Program-made: the position numbers and the translations under genes
Part shown: positions 1-8,763 of the stretch, one piece after another
How positions within the stretch are numbered: the first letter of the stretch is position 1
How the letters are laid out: the number at the start of each line of letters is the position of its first letter
DNA from: Clostridia bacterium
GTDB taxonomy: Bacteria > Bacillota > Clostridia > Christensenellales > Borkfalkiaceae
Length of the DNA stretch: 43,509 bases
Direction of reading: 5' to 3'
Assembly (NCBI GenBank): GCA_017505465.1
Contig: JAFVPE010000003.1
Coordinates: forward strand, 1 to 43,509
Notes under the pieces: generated by a model
What the model saw: the letters and a program-made list of their open reading frames with translations, nothing else
The model's database searches: none
Told to the model about the DNA's origin: nothing

Positions 1-46
1 AATGAATTGCCTCGCGCGAACCCTTCGGTTTCTCGTAAAGGTCAAA

Positions 47-83
47 CCAAAAAGACAGGACACCGTTTGGTGTCCTGTCTTTT
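47..83 (-). terminator. Terminator after tRNA-Glu
   Basis: A perfect 14-bp inverted repeat (51-64 pairing with 69-82, loop GTTT) lies directly beyond the encoded CCA end of the tRNA. Read on the minus strand it is followed by a short T run, as in an intrinsic terminator. The A/T flanks are nearly symmetrical, so it could also stop transcription arriving from the left. Confidence 0.85.
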
Positions 84-158
84 TGGTGACCTTATCGGGA
101 CTCGAACCCGAGTTTGCGCCGTGAGAGGGCGCCGTCCTAACCGCTAGACGATAAGGCC
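84..158 (-). tRNA. tRNA-Glu (anticodon CTC)
   Basis: The minus strand folds into a complete cloverleaf. The acceptor stem GGCCTTA pairs with TAAGGTC (one G-U pair), the anticodon stem GCGCC/GGCGC encloses the loop CTCTCAC, and the T arm contains GGGTTCGAGTCCC. The anticodon is CTC, which reads the glutamate codon GAG. Discriminator A is followed by a genomically encoded CCA. A promoter lies upstream and a terminator hairpin directly downstream, so it appears to be a single-gene transcript. Confidence 0.97.
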
Positions 159-178
159 TATTCGTAATTTGCTTATGT

Positions 179-207
179 AGTATACCACATTTTTTTCGTC
201 TTTGCAA
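179..207 (-). promoter_or_regulatory. Promoter of tRNA-Glu
   Basis: On the minus strand there is a -35 box TTGCAA (202-207), a 17-bp spacer and a -10 box TATACT (179-184). The -10 box ends about 20 bases before the mature tRNA 5' end, which suits a short precursor leader. Confidence 0.75.
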
Positions 208-240
208 CTGTTTTTAGGACGTTTATAAAAAAATATTCCC

Positions 241-966
241 TTATAAATCCGCAAATACTTTCCCGATATCTTCCGTAAACAAAAGCTCCGCCGAGCCGTC
301 TACGTCCGTCGGTGTGCGGTTGATTACTACAAGATTCTTTCCCTTGAAATAGCGCAAAAGCCCTGCCGCAGGATACACAACAAGCGACGTTCCGCCAACA
401 ATCAACGTATTCGCCGAAGCAATCGCACGGATTGCTCCCGTGACAACTTCGTCGTCAAGCCCTTCTTCATAGAGCACAACGTCTGGCTTTACAATACCGC
501 CGCAAGTACAATGCGGTACGCCTTGCGCCGATTTCAATTCGTACATGGTATGGCTCTTTCCGCATTTCATACAGTAATTGCGCCATACGCTACCGTGTAA
601 TTCATACACCGTCTTGCTCCCTGCCTTTTGGTGTAATCCGTCGATATTTTGCGTGATAACGGCACGGAGTTTCCCTTCCTTTTCTAGTTTTGCCAAACCA
701 ATATGACAAGCGTTGGGTTCTGCGCTTGGAAAAAGCATCTTCTTTTTATAAAAGCGGTAAAACTCCGCCGTATTATGTATAAAAAAGGTATGCGAAACGA
801 TTTGTTCAGGCGGATAGGCATACTCTTCGTTATAGAGTCCGTTTGTCGAGCGAAAATCGGGAATACCACTTTCCGTGCTAACGCCTGCCCCGCCAAAAAA
901 CACGGCGTTGCCTTCCGTTAAAATCTCTTTCAAACGAGCGATTCGCTCTCTATAACTCTTATCCAT
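241..966 (-). CDS. NAD-dependent protein deacylase, Sir2 family
   Basis: Predicted sirtuin of 241 residues that removes acyl groups from protein lysines using NAD+ in the cytoplasm. Visible motifs are the NAD-binding GAGVSTESGIPDFRS segment (residues 26-40), TQNIDGLHQ (105-112), the catalytic histidine in ELHGSV (H124), zinc-ligand cysteines C132, C135, C153 and C155, and PDVVLYEEGL (161-170). Length is normal for bacterial sirtuins. I chose the ATG at 966 because GGAG lies 5 bases upstream; a start at 999 would add 11 residues that overlap a terminator hairpin and have no homologous look. It follows the DUF1858 gene across that terminator, so it may be expressed partly by read-through. The natural substrates cannot be inferred from the sequence. 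Confidence 0.95.
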   Translation of the reverse strand: MDKSYRERIARLKEILTEGNAVFFGGAGVSTESGIPDFRSTNGLYNEEYAYPPEQIVSHTFFIHNTAEFYRFYKKKMLFPSAEPNACHIGLAKLEKEGKLRAVITQNIDGLHQKAGSKTVYELHGSVWRNYCMKCGKSHTMYELKSAQGVPHCTCGGIVKPDVVLYEEGLDDEVVTGAIRAIASANTLIVGGTSLVVYPAAGLLRYFKGKNLVVINRTPTDVDGSAELLFTEDIGKVFADL

Positions 967-982
967 AACCACTCCATTGAAG

Positions 983-1010
983 AAAAAGGGCGAGAACATC
1001 TCGCCCTTTT
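983..1010 (-). terminator. Terminator between DUF1858 gene and sirtuin
   Basis: The hairpin GGGCGAGA-ACA-TCTCGCCC (988-1006) is followed on the minus strand by TTTTT (983-987). It starts a few bases after the stop codon of the DUF1858 gene and ends just before the ribosome-binding site of the sirtuin, so it probably limits read-through into that gene. Confidence 0.8.
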
Positions 1011-1014
1011 GCTA

Positions 1015-1215
1015 TTAGTCTTCCAAACCTTCGTTAAGCTTCGCAAGCAGCGTGTCAAGGTCTTCGCCGTGTACGGCAACCGCCTGCTCAATCGTTTCAC
1101 CGTGCGCCATTGCACAACCGAAGCAATGCATACCTGCGCTCATAAGAATTTCAGGTGCATTCGGGTTGATTTCCAAGCATTCTGCAATGAGAGTGTCTTT
1201 CGTAATTTTAGCCAT
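1015..1215 (-). CDS. DUF1858 redox-disulfide domain protein
   Basis: A 66-residue single-domain protein of the DUF1858 / hybrid-cluster-protein-associated redox disulfide type, related to the N-terminal part of ScdA. The hallmark is the C31-F-G-C34 pair inside GMHCFGCAMAHGETIEQA. In anaerobes this family is usually linked to redox or nitrosative stress handling, but no direct biochemical role is established for stand-alone copies. The start is supported by AAGGAG 8 bases upstream of the ATG. It follows the PHP phosphatase gene after 68 bases that contain only a weak promoter-like TACAAT, and it ends at a terminator. Confidence 0.88.
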   Translation of the reverse strand: MAKITKDTLIAECLEINPNAPEILMSAGMHCFGCAMAHGETIEQAVAVHGEDLDTLLAKLNEGLED

Positions 1216-1283
1216 TTTTATATCTCCTTATTATTTTCTTTCATTATTATTGTAACGCATTTTTTGCATTTTCAAACAGTTTC

Positions 1284-2042
1284 TTAAAAATATTTCCCAA
1301 GGAACTTTTTAATGGGTTTTCCGACAGGAACCGCCACCTTTTCGTCCGCCAAAACGTGCGACATAATCTCTTGCGCTCTCGCCCATTCGTCGGCAAAGCC
1401 TTCCTTCTCTAACGCCGCTTTCGCTTCCTGCAAAACGCCGGGGTTGCGCATTTCCATATCGTGCGTATCCGAGCCGATACAATGCACGTAGCCATGCTTC
1501 AAAAGTGCAAAAGCAAGCCCCTTCGTCCCTTTATCAAGGAAGGATTCCGCATTGACCTGCAAAAGGCAGCCCATTTCAACAAGCTCCGTCGCAAGCGAAG
1601 GCTTTTCCATCACTTCCTTATATCGCTCCACGTGCGCAATGATCGGCGTGTAGCCCGTATCATAGATGAAATCCGCAAGCTTATCCAACAGCTCCCACGT
1701 CCATTTCGACGTAAACGGGAACTCCACCAAAATGTATTTCGTGCCGTCTATTGCAAGCTTGCAAAACTCGTCGTAGTCGGGCACGTTAATGCCCGTAAAA
1801 TGCACTTCTGCACCGAGCCGATACTCCATACCTTCGGGCAAATGTTGTTTGAGCCTTTCAAATATCTCGTTGCGTTGTTCCACGTAGCGCGCAGGACTAT
1901 GCTTTCTTCCGTAATAGTGGGACGTAAAAACGAGCGTTTTCGTACCTTGGGCAAGCTCCGCTTGCAGCATTTCCTTCGCTATTTCCGTATCCTTTGCCCC
2001 ATCGTCGAAATGGGGCAAGATATGGGTATGAATATCAATCAT
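1284..2042 (-). CDS. PHP-domain tyrosine-protein phosphatase, CpsB/YwqE type
   Basis: A 252-residue metal-dependent phosphatase of the polymerase-and-histidinol-phosphatase superfamily. Family members dephosphorylate the bacterial tyrosine kinase that regulates capsule or exopolysaccharide export. It opens with the family signature MIDIHTHILPHFDDGA, and the likely metal ligands H5, H7, H42, E79, E107, H137, D192 and H194 are all present in recognisable motifs (TSH, GAEVH, AHVERY, GSDTHD). It lies 63 bases after purL with no terminator between, so it may be the last gene of the purine transcript. No capsule genes or partner kinase are in the window, so its target is unknown. The nearest Shine-Dalgarno AGGAG is rather far (12 bases) from the ATG. 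Confidence 0.9.
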   Translation of the reverse strand: MIDIHTHILPHFDDGAKDTEIAKEMLQAELAQGTKTLVFTSHYYGRKHSPARYVEQRNEIFERLKQHLPEGMEYRLGAEVHFTGINVPDYDEFCKLAIDGTKYILVEFPFTSKWTWELLDKLADFIYDTGYTPIIAHVERYKEVMEKPSLATELVEMGCLLQVNAESFLDKGTKGLAFALLKHGYVHCIGSDTHDMEMRNPGVLQEAKAALEKEGFADEWARAQEIMSHVLADEKVAVPVGKPIKKFLGKYF

Positions 2043-2105
2043 AATCGTCTTATACTCCTATTTTTAGAGAACGGCGCATACGGTTGATTATCGCTTCTAC
2101 AACCA

Positions 2106-5100
2106 TTATTTGAAATAATTTACGCCGCTTTCAAAAATCTTCATATCGAAGTTGCCTTCGACGTTCTTGTAAAGGTTATCGCCGATACGTTCGCTATGCC
2201 CCATTTTACCGAGTACTCTACCGTCGGGCGAAGTGATACCTTCAATCGCCCACATAGAGCCGTTGGGGTTAAACGGGGATACCATGGTCGCGTTGCCGCT
2301 TAAATCCGCATACTGCGTTGCCACTTGACCGTTCGCCTTCATCTTTTCAAGCTCTGCCATCGGCGCAACGATTTTGCCCTCGCCGTGGGATACGGGAACC
2401 TTGTAAACCTCGCCGACCTTACAAGCGGAAAGCCAAGGCGAAAGGTTGGACGCCACGCGCACGTCCACCACCGTCGAAACGTGACGGGAAATGTTGTTAA
2501 ACGTCAACGTAGGCGAGTTTGCCGTCATTTCGGTTACGTGTCCGTAAGGCACGAGCCCAAGCTTGATGAGTGCTTGGAAGCCGTTACAAATACCGAGCGC
2601 CAAGCCGTCGCGGTTGTTCAAAAGTTCTTCAAGCTGTTCCGCAATATACGGATTGCGGAAGGTCGTTGCGATAAACTTACCGCTGCCGTCCGGCTCGTCG
2701 CCGCCCGAGAAACCACCGGGGAACGCCACGATGTTGGCATTCTTAATCGCTTTTACAATTCTTTCTACACTCTCTTCGATATCCGCCGCACTACGGTTAC
2801 GAACGACAACCGTTTCCACCTCCGCACCAGCAAGAATAAACTTACGCGCGGTGTCGAGTTCGCAGTTCGTGCCAGGGAATACGGGAATGAACACGCGAGG
2901 CTTTGCAAGCTTGGTTGCAATATTCGTATATTTTGCGCCTTGCGTATAATCGCAAGCTTCCGCCTTGCCGTCCGCCGCCGCCGTAGTTGCAAATACGCTT
3001 TCCAAGGGATTGATATATGCGCAAGCCGCACCGTCCACGGAAACGCTTTCGTTGCCGCAAATATACGCTTCACCGCATACCTGCCCTACGTATTTCTTGG
3101 AAATACAGCCGCAAATTGCATTTTCATCTTTAAGAGAAACAATCAAATCGCCATAGCCTTCGCTATACAATTCGTCCGCCGTCATTTCAAACTTCACGCC
3201 GAGCGAATTGCCGAGTGCGGATTTGATAACCGCCGCCCCTACGCCGCCGTTTTCCACCACGGTTGCAAAGGTAATATTGCCCTTTTCGATATTCTTATAC
3301 ACTTCTTCGTAGACCTTTTTCAAGGCATCGAAGTCGGGCACGGAATATGCATCCTTGGGTACGGGGATATGATAAAGCTTTTCGCCCCCCTTCAAAACGT
3401 TCGTGATGAGCTTGCTTGCCTTTGCAGGTGCGAGCGCAAACGAGATGAGCGTCGGGGGAACGTGAATGCTCTCAAACGTACCGCTCATACTGTCCTTACC
3501 GCCGATTGCGCCGAGCCCTAAGCCCATTTGCGCATACACCGCGCCAAGGAGCGCCGAAGCAGGCACGCCCCAAACCTTTGCTTCCTTCGTCATTCTTTGG
3601 AAAAATTCTTGCAAGGTCAAACGGATATCGCTATATTTTGCGCCCGTTGCCGCTACCTTCGATACGGAAGCGACAATCGAGTAAACTGCGCCGATGAACG
3701 GGCTCGTTTCCATAAGATAGGGCGAGTAACCGTATGCGGAAACAGTACAAACGTCCGTTTCGCCGCCGCAAATCTTCGCCGCCATAGCGATTGCAGGCGT
3801 GCGTTGCGTTTTACCGCCCCAAGGCATATATACCGTTCTCGCGCCGATGGTCGAGTCGAAGGTTTCGCTCAAGCCCTTCTTTGCGCAAACGTTGAGATCG
3901 GAAAGCACTTTTTTCGTTGTTTCCGTGAAATTCAAGCCCGATTTTTTATCAAACCAAGACGTGATTTCGTCGGCAATTTCCACTTCCGCTTCCTGCTTCA
4001 CACCGTTGGTGTTCAAGAAATCACGCGAGATGTCCACGATGGCTTTGCCCTTCAAGAACATCTTCATTCTGCCCGTGTCGGTTACAACCGCAACGGGAGT
4101 TGCCGCAAGATTTTCTTCCGCAGCAAGTGCAATGAAAGCTTCCACGTCCTTTTCGTCTACGACAACTGCCATGCGCTCTTGCGATTCGGAAATGGCAAGC
4201 TCCGTACCGTTCAAGCCTTCGTATTTTTTTGGAACTTTGTCAAGATCGATATTCAACCCATCCGCAAGCTCGCCAATGGCAACGGAAACACCGCCTGCGC
4301 CGAAGTCGTTACATTTCTTAATTTTACGCGTTGCTTCCTTATTCAAGAACAAGCGTTGCAATTTTCTTTCCGTGAGCGCGTTGCCCTTTTGCACTTCCGC
4401 ACCGCAGGTTTCTACCGAGTGCGCGTCGTGCGCCTTGGAAGAACCCGTTGCGCCGCCGCAACCGTCGCGCCCCGTTTCACCGCCGAGCAGGATAATTACG
4501 TCGCCTGCCTTGGGCGCTTCACGGTAAACCATTTCCTTTCTCGCACCGCCGACAACAAAGCCCGTTTCCAAACGCTTTGCCTTGTAGCCTTCATGGTAAA
4601 CTTCGTCGACGATACCCGTCGCCAAACCGATTTGGTTGCCGTAGGAAGAGAAACCCGCCGCCGCGCGTTGCGTAATCGCACGTTGAGGAAGCTTGCCTGC
4701 AAGGGTGTCTTCCAAGCTTTCGCGAGGATCGGATGCACCCGTGATACGCATCGCTTGATATACGTACGTTCTGCCGCTCAACGGATCGCGAATTGCACCG
4801 CCAAGGCAGGTTGCCGCACCGCCGAACGGCTCGATTTCCGTCGGGTGGTTGTGCGTTTCGTTTTTGAACATAACGAGATATTGCTCTTTCTTGCCGTCGA
4901 TTTCCGCCTCAATTTGAATGGAGCAAGCGTTGATTTCGTCAGAAATATCGAGATTGTCAAGCTTGCCGTCCTTTTTGAGCTTTTTCGCCGCAATCGTCGC
5001 CAAATCCATAAGGCAAGGATACTTGTCGGGACGATTACCGTTCAATTCCTTATAGAGATCTTCATACAAGTGGTATGCCTTTTCAATCCCCTTGTTTTTC

Positions 5101-5807
5101 GAAGTGATTTTTACGTTTTTGAGCTCGGTTGCGAACGTCGTATGACGGCAATGATCCGACCAATACGTATCGATAACTTTAAGCTCGGTTTCCGTAGGAT
5201 TGCGTTTTTCGCTCTTGAAATAATCGCGAACAAACGCCAAATCGAGCGCGCTCATCGCAAAGCCAACGTTCTTGTGGTACGCCGTAATTTCCTCGTCCGT
5301 CATATCGATGAAGCCTGCCACGTCTTGAATGGGCGCGCCTTCCACCGTTTCACGAACGAGCGTTTCGGGCTTTTCAAAGCCGACTTCTTCGCTCTCTACG
5401 GGGTTGATAATATGCTTTTTGATTGCATTCAACTCGTCGTCCGTAACCCCTTTCACCAAAAATACTTTCGCGCATTTGATAAGCGGACGGGATTTTCTCG
5501 TCAAAAGCTGTACGCATTGCGCCGCGCTATCCGCACGTTGATCGTACTGCCCCGTCAAATAGCTAACCGCAAAAGCCTTGTAGCCTTCGGGAATTTCAAT
5601 ATTTTCAAGATAAACGTCGTCTACGGGCGGTTCGGAAAATACCGACGGAATCGCCGCCTTTAATTCTTCTTCCGTCAAACCTTCCACGTCGTAACGCAAA
5701 ATAAGGCGGAAATCTTCCGTGTCGATATTGAGCAGCGTCTTAACGTCCGCCGCTTCCTTTCTTGCCTGTACGTTGTCTTTTTTCTCTACGAAAATTCTGT
5801 AAATCAT
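2106..5807 (-). CDS. purL: Phosphoribosylformylglycinamidine synthase, fused PurL/PurQ type
   Basis: A 1233-residue single-chain FGAM synthase that converts FGAR, glutamine and ATP to FGAM in step 4 of purine synthesis. The central synthetase part carries TYWSDHCRHTTF and ETHNHPTEIEPFGGAATCLGG. A class I glutaminase domain occupies roughly residues 968-1233, with nucleophile C1074 in GICNGFQAL and the H1204/E1206 pair in GHSERI. This is the large fused form with an intact glutaminase, in contrast to PurF in the same operon. I start it at MIYRIFVEKK (5807), 4 bases after the purD stop with GGA 8 bases upstream; the 22 extra residues of the longer reading lie inside purD. It is the last pur gene of the cluster. 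Confidence 0.97.
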   Translation of the reverse strand: MIYRIFVEKKDNVQARKEAADVKTLLNIDTEDFRLILRYDVEGLTEEELKAAIPSVFSEPPVDDVYLENIEIPEGYKAFAVSYLTGQYDQRADSAAQCVQLLTRKSRPLIKCAKVFLVKGVTDDELNAIKKHIINPVESEEVGFEKPETLVRETVEGAPIQDVAGFIDMTDEEITAYHKNVGFAMSALDLAFVRDYFKSEKRNPTETELKVIDTYWSDHCRHTTFATELKNVKITSKNKGIEKAYHLYEDLYKELNGNRPDKYPCLMDLATIAAKKLKKDGKLDNLDISDEINACSIQIEAEIDGKKEQYLVMFKNETHNHPTEIEPFGGAATCLGGAIRDPLSGRTYVYQAMRITGASDPRESLEDTLAGKLPQRAITQRAAAGFSSYGNQIGLATGIVDEVYHEGYKAKRLETGFVVGGARKEMVYREAPKAGDVIILLGGETGRDGCGGATGSSKAHDAHSVETCGAEVQKGNALTERKLQRLFLNKEATRKIKKCNDFGAGGVSVAIGELADGLNIDLDKVPKKYEGLNGTELAISESQERMAVVVDEKDVEAFIALAAEENLAATPVAVVTDTGRMKMFLKGKAIVDISRDFLNTNGVKQEAEVEIADEITSWFDKKSGLNFTETTKKVLSDLNVCAKKGLSETFDSTIGARTVYMPWGGKTQRTPAIAMAAKICGGETDVCTVSAYGYSPYLMETSPFIGAVYSIVASVSKVAATGAKYSDIRLTLQEFFQRMTKEAKVWGVPASALLGAVYAQMGLGLGAIGGKDSMSGTFESIHVPPTLISFALAPAKASKLITNVLKGGEKLYHIPVPKDAYSVPDFDALKKVYEEVYKNIEKGNITFATVVENGGVGAAVIKSALGNSLGVKFEMTADELYSEGYGDLIVSLKDENAICGCISKKYVGQVCGEAYICGNESVSVDGAACAYINPLESVFATTAAADGKAEACDYTQGAKYTNIATKLAKPRVFIPVFPGTNCELDTARKFILAGAEVETVVVRNRSAADIEESVERIVKAIKNANIVAFPGGFSGGDEPDGSGKFIATTFRNPYIAEQLEELLNNRDGLALGICNGFQALIKLGLVPYGHVTEMTANSPTLTFNNISRHVSTVVDVRVASNLSPWLSACKVGEVYKVPVSHGEGKIVAPMAELEKMKANGQVATQYADLSGNATMVSPFNPNGSMWAIEGITSPDGRVLGKMGHSERIGDNLYKNVEGNFDMKIFESGVNYFK

Positions 5808-5811
5808 AACG

Positions 5812-7086
5812 TTATTCCTTTTCAATGTTTCTATACTTAACGCCAATATCTTTGCGGAAATACATACCGTCAAAAGAAATCTTTTCGGCGTTTGCGTAAG
5901 CTTTCTTTCTCGCCTCTTCTACGTCTTTACCTTTGGCAACGACGCCGAGCACTCTGCCGCCGCTTGTAACAATTTTGCCGTCCTTTTCCGCCGTACCTGC
6001 GTGATATACGGTGACGTCCTTATCCAAATCCCCAAACACGATTTCTTTGCCCTTTTCGTATTTTTCGGGATAGCCGCCGCTTGCAAGTACAAGACAAACA
6101 CACGCGCCTTCTTCCCATTCGATATTTACTTCGTCAAGGCGTTCATCTACGACTGCTTCAAAAATTTCCATAAGGTCGGTTTTGAGCATCGGCAGGATAA
6201 CCTGCGTTTCGGGATCGCCAAAACGGGAATTGTATTCGATGACCTTATATCCGTCCTTCGTCTTCATCAAGCCAAAGTAAAGAACCCCCTTAAAGGTGCG
6301 GTTTTCCGCGTTCATCGCGTACACGGTAGGCTTCATTATCTTTTCCATCACTTCTTCCGCCGACTTTTCGCCGAAGAAAGGAGCGGGAGAAAACGTACCC
6401 ATACCGCCCGTATTCAAGCCTTCGTCATTGTCCTTTGCTCGTTTATGGTCACAGCTTGTGATCATGGGCTTTATCGTCTTGCCGTCTGTAAATGCAAGGC
6501 AGGAAACTTCGGGCCCCTCCAAAAATTCTTCCACGACAACCTTATTGCCTGCCGAGCCGAATTTTTTATCGAGCATCATTTCCTTCAAGCCGTCCTGCGC
6601 TTCTTGACGAGTTTTGCAAATCAAAACCCCTTTGCCAAGCGCAAGTCCGTCCGCTTTAAGCACCACGGGAATGTCGCACGTTTCCACGTACCTTGCCGCT
6701 TCTTCATAGGAAGAAAAGGTTTCGTATTTCGCCGTGGGAATGTTGTATTTTTTCATCAATTCCTTGGAAAACGCTTTACTCGCTTCGATGATCGCCGCAT
6801 TCTTGTTCGGACCAAAAGCACGGTGACCGCGGCTTTCAAGCTCGTCTACAAGCCCAAGCGCAAGCGGATCGTCGGGCGTTACGACCGTGAAGTCGATATC
6901 CCCCTTTTGATCCACCCATTCGCCGACTGCTTTCACGTCGCAATAGTCGACGTTGACAAGCTCCGCAAGCTGTGCAATCCCTGCATTTCCTTTCATCGCA
7001 TAGATTTTATTGACTTTGGGCGACTTTGCAAGCGCCGCGATGACGGCGTGTTCTCTGCCGCCGTTGCCGATGACCAAAACGTTCAT
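5812..7086 (-). CDS. purD: Phosphoribosylamine-glycine ligase (GARS)
   Basis: A 424-residue ATP-grasp enzyme making glycinamide ribonucleotide from phosphoribosylamine, glycine and ATP (step 2). The N-terminus MNVLVIGNGGREHAV is the classic GARS signature. The ATP-grasp core shows VLKADGLALGKGV and the metal/ATP region shows EYNSRFGDPETQ. Length is normal. It sits 11 bases downstream of purN and 4 bases upstream of purL, inside the operon. Its substrate, unstable phosphoribosylamine, is made by the unusual PurF encoded upstream. Confidence 0.97.
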   Translation of the reverse strand: MNVLVIGNGGREHAVIAALAKSPKVNKIYAMKGNAGIAQLAELVNVDYCDVKAVGEWVDQKGDIDFTVVTPDDPLALGLVDELESRGHRAFGPNKNAAIIEASKAFSKELMKKYNIPTAKYETFSSYEEAARYVETCDIPVVLKADGLALGKGVLICKTRQEAQDGLKEMMLDKKFGSAGNKVVVEEFLEGPEVSCLAFTDGKTIKPMITSCDHKRAKDNDEGLNTGGMGTFSPAPFFGEKSAEEVMEKIMKPTVYAMNAENRTFKGVLYFGLMKTKDGYKVIEYNSRFGDPETQVILPMLKTDLMEIFEAVVDERLDEVNIEWEEGACVCLVLASGGYPEKYEKGKEIVFGDLDKDVTVYHAGTAEKDGKIVTSGGRVLGVVAKGKDVEEARKKAYANAEKISFDGMYFRKDIGVKYRNIEKE

Positions 7087-7097
7087 ATCGTTCTCCG

Positions 7098-7715
7098 TTA
7101 ACGTAATATTTTTACCCTTCTGCCTTGCTTGATAACTCTATCTTCGCAGAGTGCTTTTACACAGTAAGGCAATAATTTGTGCTCCGTTTTCAATACCCTT
7201 TTTTGCAACGTTTCAGGCGTATCCGTAGGATACACGCGTACTGTGCGTTGGGCGAGGATTGCGCCACCGTCCACGTCCGCTTCCACGAAATGCACCGTCG
7301 CGCCGCTCACCTTTACGCCGTGCGCAATTGCCGCTTCGTGCACGTGCAAGCCATAGTAACCCATACCGCAAAAGGATGGAATCAAGGACGGGTGAATGTT
7401 GATAATTCTATCTTCAAACTCCTTGATAAACTCGTCGGGGACAACCAAGAGCCAACCTGCAAGCACGATATATTCCACGCCTGCCGCTTTGAGCGTCTTT
7501 GCCACGTCTTGATAAAACGCCGACTTGCTCTCATACTTTGCCTTATCGTAGACAAGCGGCTTAATGCCGTGCTTTTGCGCACGGTCAATCGAGCCGATTC
7601 CTGCTTTTGAGGCTACCAAGTATTCGATTATACAAAATTGTTCGCGTTCGTTGGCGTCGATGACGGACTGAAAATCCGTGCCGCCGCCCGATGCGAATAT
7701 CGCTATTTTCTTCAT
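7098..7715 (-). CDS. purN: Phosphoribosylglycinamide formyltransferase (GART)
   Basis: A 205-residue 10-formyl-THF-dependent transformylase for step 3 of purine synthesis. It begins with the substrate-binding segment MKKIAIFASGGGTDFQS. The catalytic trio is recognisable as N106 and H108 in IINIHPSLIPSF and D149 in ADVDGGAILAQ. It lies 3 bases after purM, consistent with coupled translation. Confidence 0.95.
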   Translation of the reverse strand: MKKIAIFASGGGTDFQSVIDANEREQFCIIEYLVASKAGIGSIDRAQKHGIKPLVYDKAKYESKSAFYQDVAKTLKAAGVEYIVLAGWLLVVPDEFIKEFEDRIINIHPSLIPSFCGMGYYGLHVHEAAIAHGVKVSGATVHFVEADVDGGAILAQRTVRVYPTDTPETLQKRVLKTEHKLLPYCVKALCEDRVIKQGRRVKILR

Positions 7716-7718
7716 GGC

Positions 7719-8744
7719 TTATTTCAAAATGACGCCCTTGCCTGCCACGGTTTTACCGAGCACGCATACGTCTTCGCCCGTCGCTTTGAGAGATTCGATT
7801 GCCGCGTCCACGTTTTCGGGAGATACGCAAACGATCATACCGATACCCATATTAAAGGTATTGTAAATTTGTTCGTCCGTGATTTCCGCACGCTTCTGCA
7901 TTACCTTGAATACGGGAGGAACTTCGTAGGAGCTTCTATCGATTTCCGCCGCCACGCCTTCGGGCAAAATTCTAGGGATATTTTCGATAAAACCGCCGCC
8001 CGTAATGTGCGCGATACCCTTTACCTTCACCTTTTCAATCAAGGAAAGAATGCTCTTCACGTAAATTCTCGTCGGTTTCAACAACACTTCCGCCGCCGTT
8101 GCGCCGAGCTCTTCGTCGTACGCTTCCAAAGCCGCTTTATCGCTATCCCCAAACAGCTTTCTAACGAGCGAATAGCCGTTGGAATGCACGCCCGTGGATT
8201 TCAAGCCGATAAGCACGTCGCCGGGAACGATGTCCTTGCCGTTGATTACCTTTTTCTTATCGACAATACCTACCGCAAAGCCTGCAAGGTCGTACTCGCC
8301 TTCGGGATAGAAACCGGGCATTTCCGCCGTTTCACCGCCGATGAGCGCACAGCCTGCCTGACGACAGCCTTCCGCGATCCCCTTTACGACGTCTGCTTCC
8401 GCCTCGGGATAGAGTCTGCCGCAAGCATAGTAGTCAAGGAAAAATAAGGGCTTTGCGCCTTGGCAAACGATGTCGTTTACGCACATTGCTACCGCATCGA
8501 TACCGATTGTGTCGTGCTTTTCAAGCAAGAATGCATATTTGAGCTTCGTGCCAACGCCGTCCGTGCCTGCTACGAGCACGGGTTCTTCCATTTTCTCGCC
8601 TGCGATGGAATAGAAACCGCCGAACGAGCCGAGGTCGCCGATGACGTTCCCGTCATAGGTGGATTTTACGTGTTTTTTCATAAGTTCGACGGCCTTGTAA
8701 CCTCTCGTTACGTCTACGCCGCTGTCCTTGTAGGAAATAGCCAT
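7719..8744 (-). CDS. purM: Phosphoribosylformylglycinamidine cyclo-ligase (AIR synthetase)
   Basis: A 341-residue enzyme that closes the imidazole ring, converting FGAM plus ATP to AIR (step 5). Diagnostic segments are SYKDSGVDVTRGY near the N-terminus, the glycine-rich GDLGSFGGFY, LVAGTDGVGTKLK, DYYACGRL, GGETAEMPGFY and HITGGGFIENIPR. The ATG at 8744 is chosen because the protein then starts at the conserved N-terminal helix and GGAG precedes it; the 48-residue longer reading runs back into purF. It follows purF after 19 bases. Confidence 0.97.
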   Translation of the reverse strand: MAISYKDSGVDVTRGYKAVELMKKHVKSTYDGNVIGDLGSFGGFYSIAGEKMEEPVLVAGTDGVGTKLKYAFLLEKHDTIGIDAVAMCVNDIVCQGAKPLFFLDYYACGRLYPEAEADVVKGIAEGCRQAGCALIGGETAEMPGFYPEGEYDLAGFAVGIVDKKKVINGKDIVPGDVLIGLKSTGVHSNGYSLVRKLFGDSDKAALEAYDEELGATAAEVLLKPTRIYVKSILSLIEKVKVKGIAHITGGGFIENIPRILPEGVAAEIDRSSYEVPPVFKVMQKRAEITDEQIYNTFNMGIGMIVCVSPENVDAAIESLKATGEDVCVLGKTVAGKGVILK

Positions 8745-8763
8745 AGTTATCTTTTCTCCATTG

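Noticed and set aside
2044..2103. 18-residue ORF between purL and the PHP phosphatase
   Set aside because: No ribosome-binding site precedes its ATG and the peptide has no recognisable feature.
3528..5663. 711-codon open frame on the plus strand opposite purL
   Set aside because: It is the antisense shadow of purL, with R/F/V-rich composition and no recognisable domain. Similar long antisense frames lie opposite the other pur genes and the giant genes.
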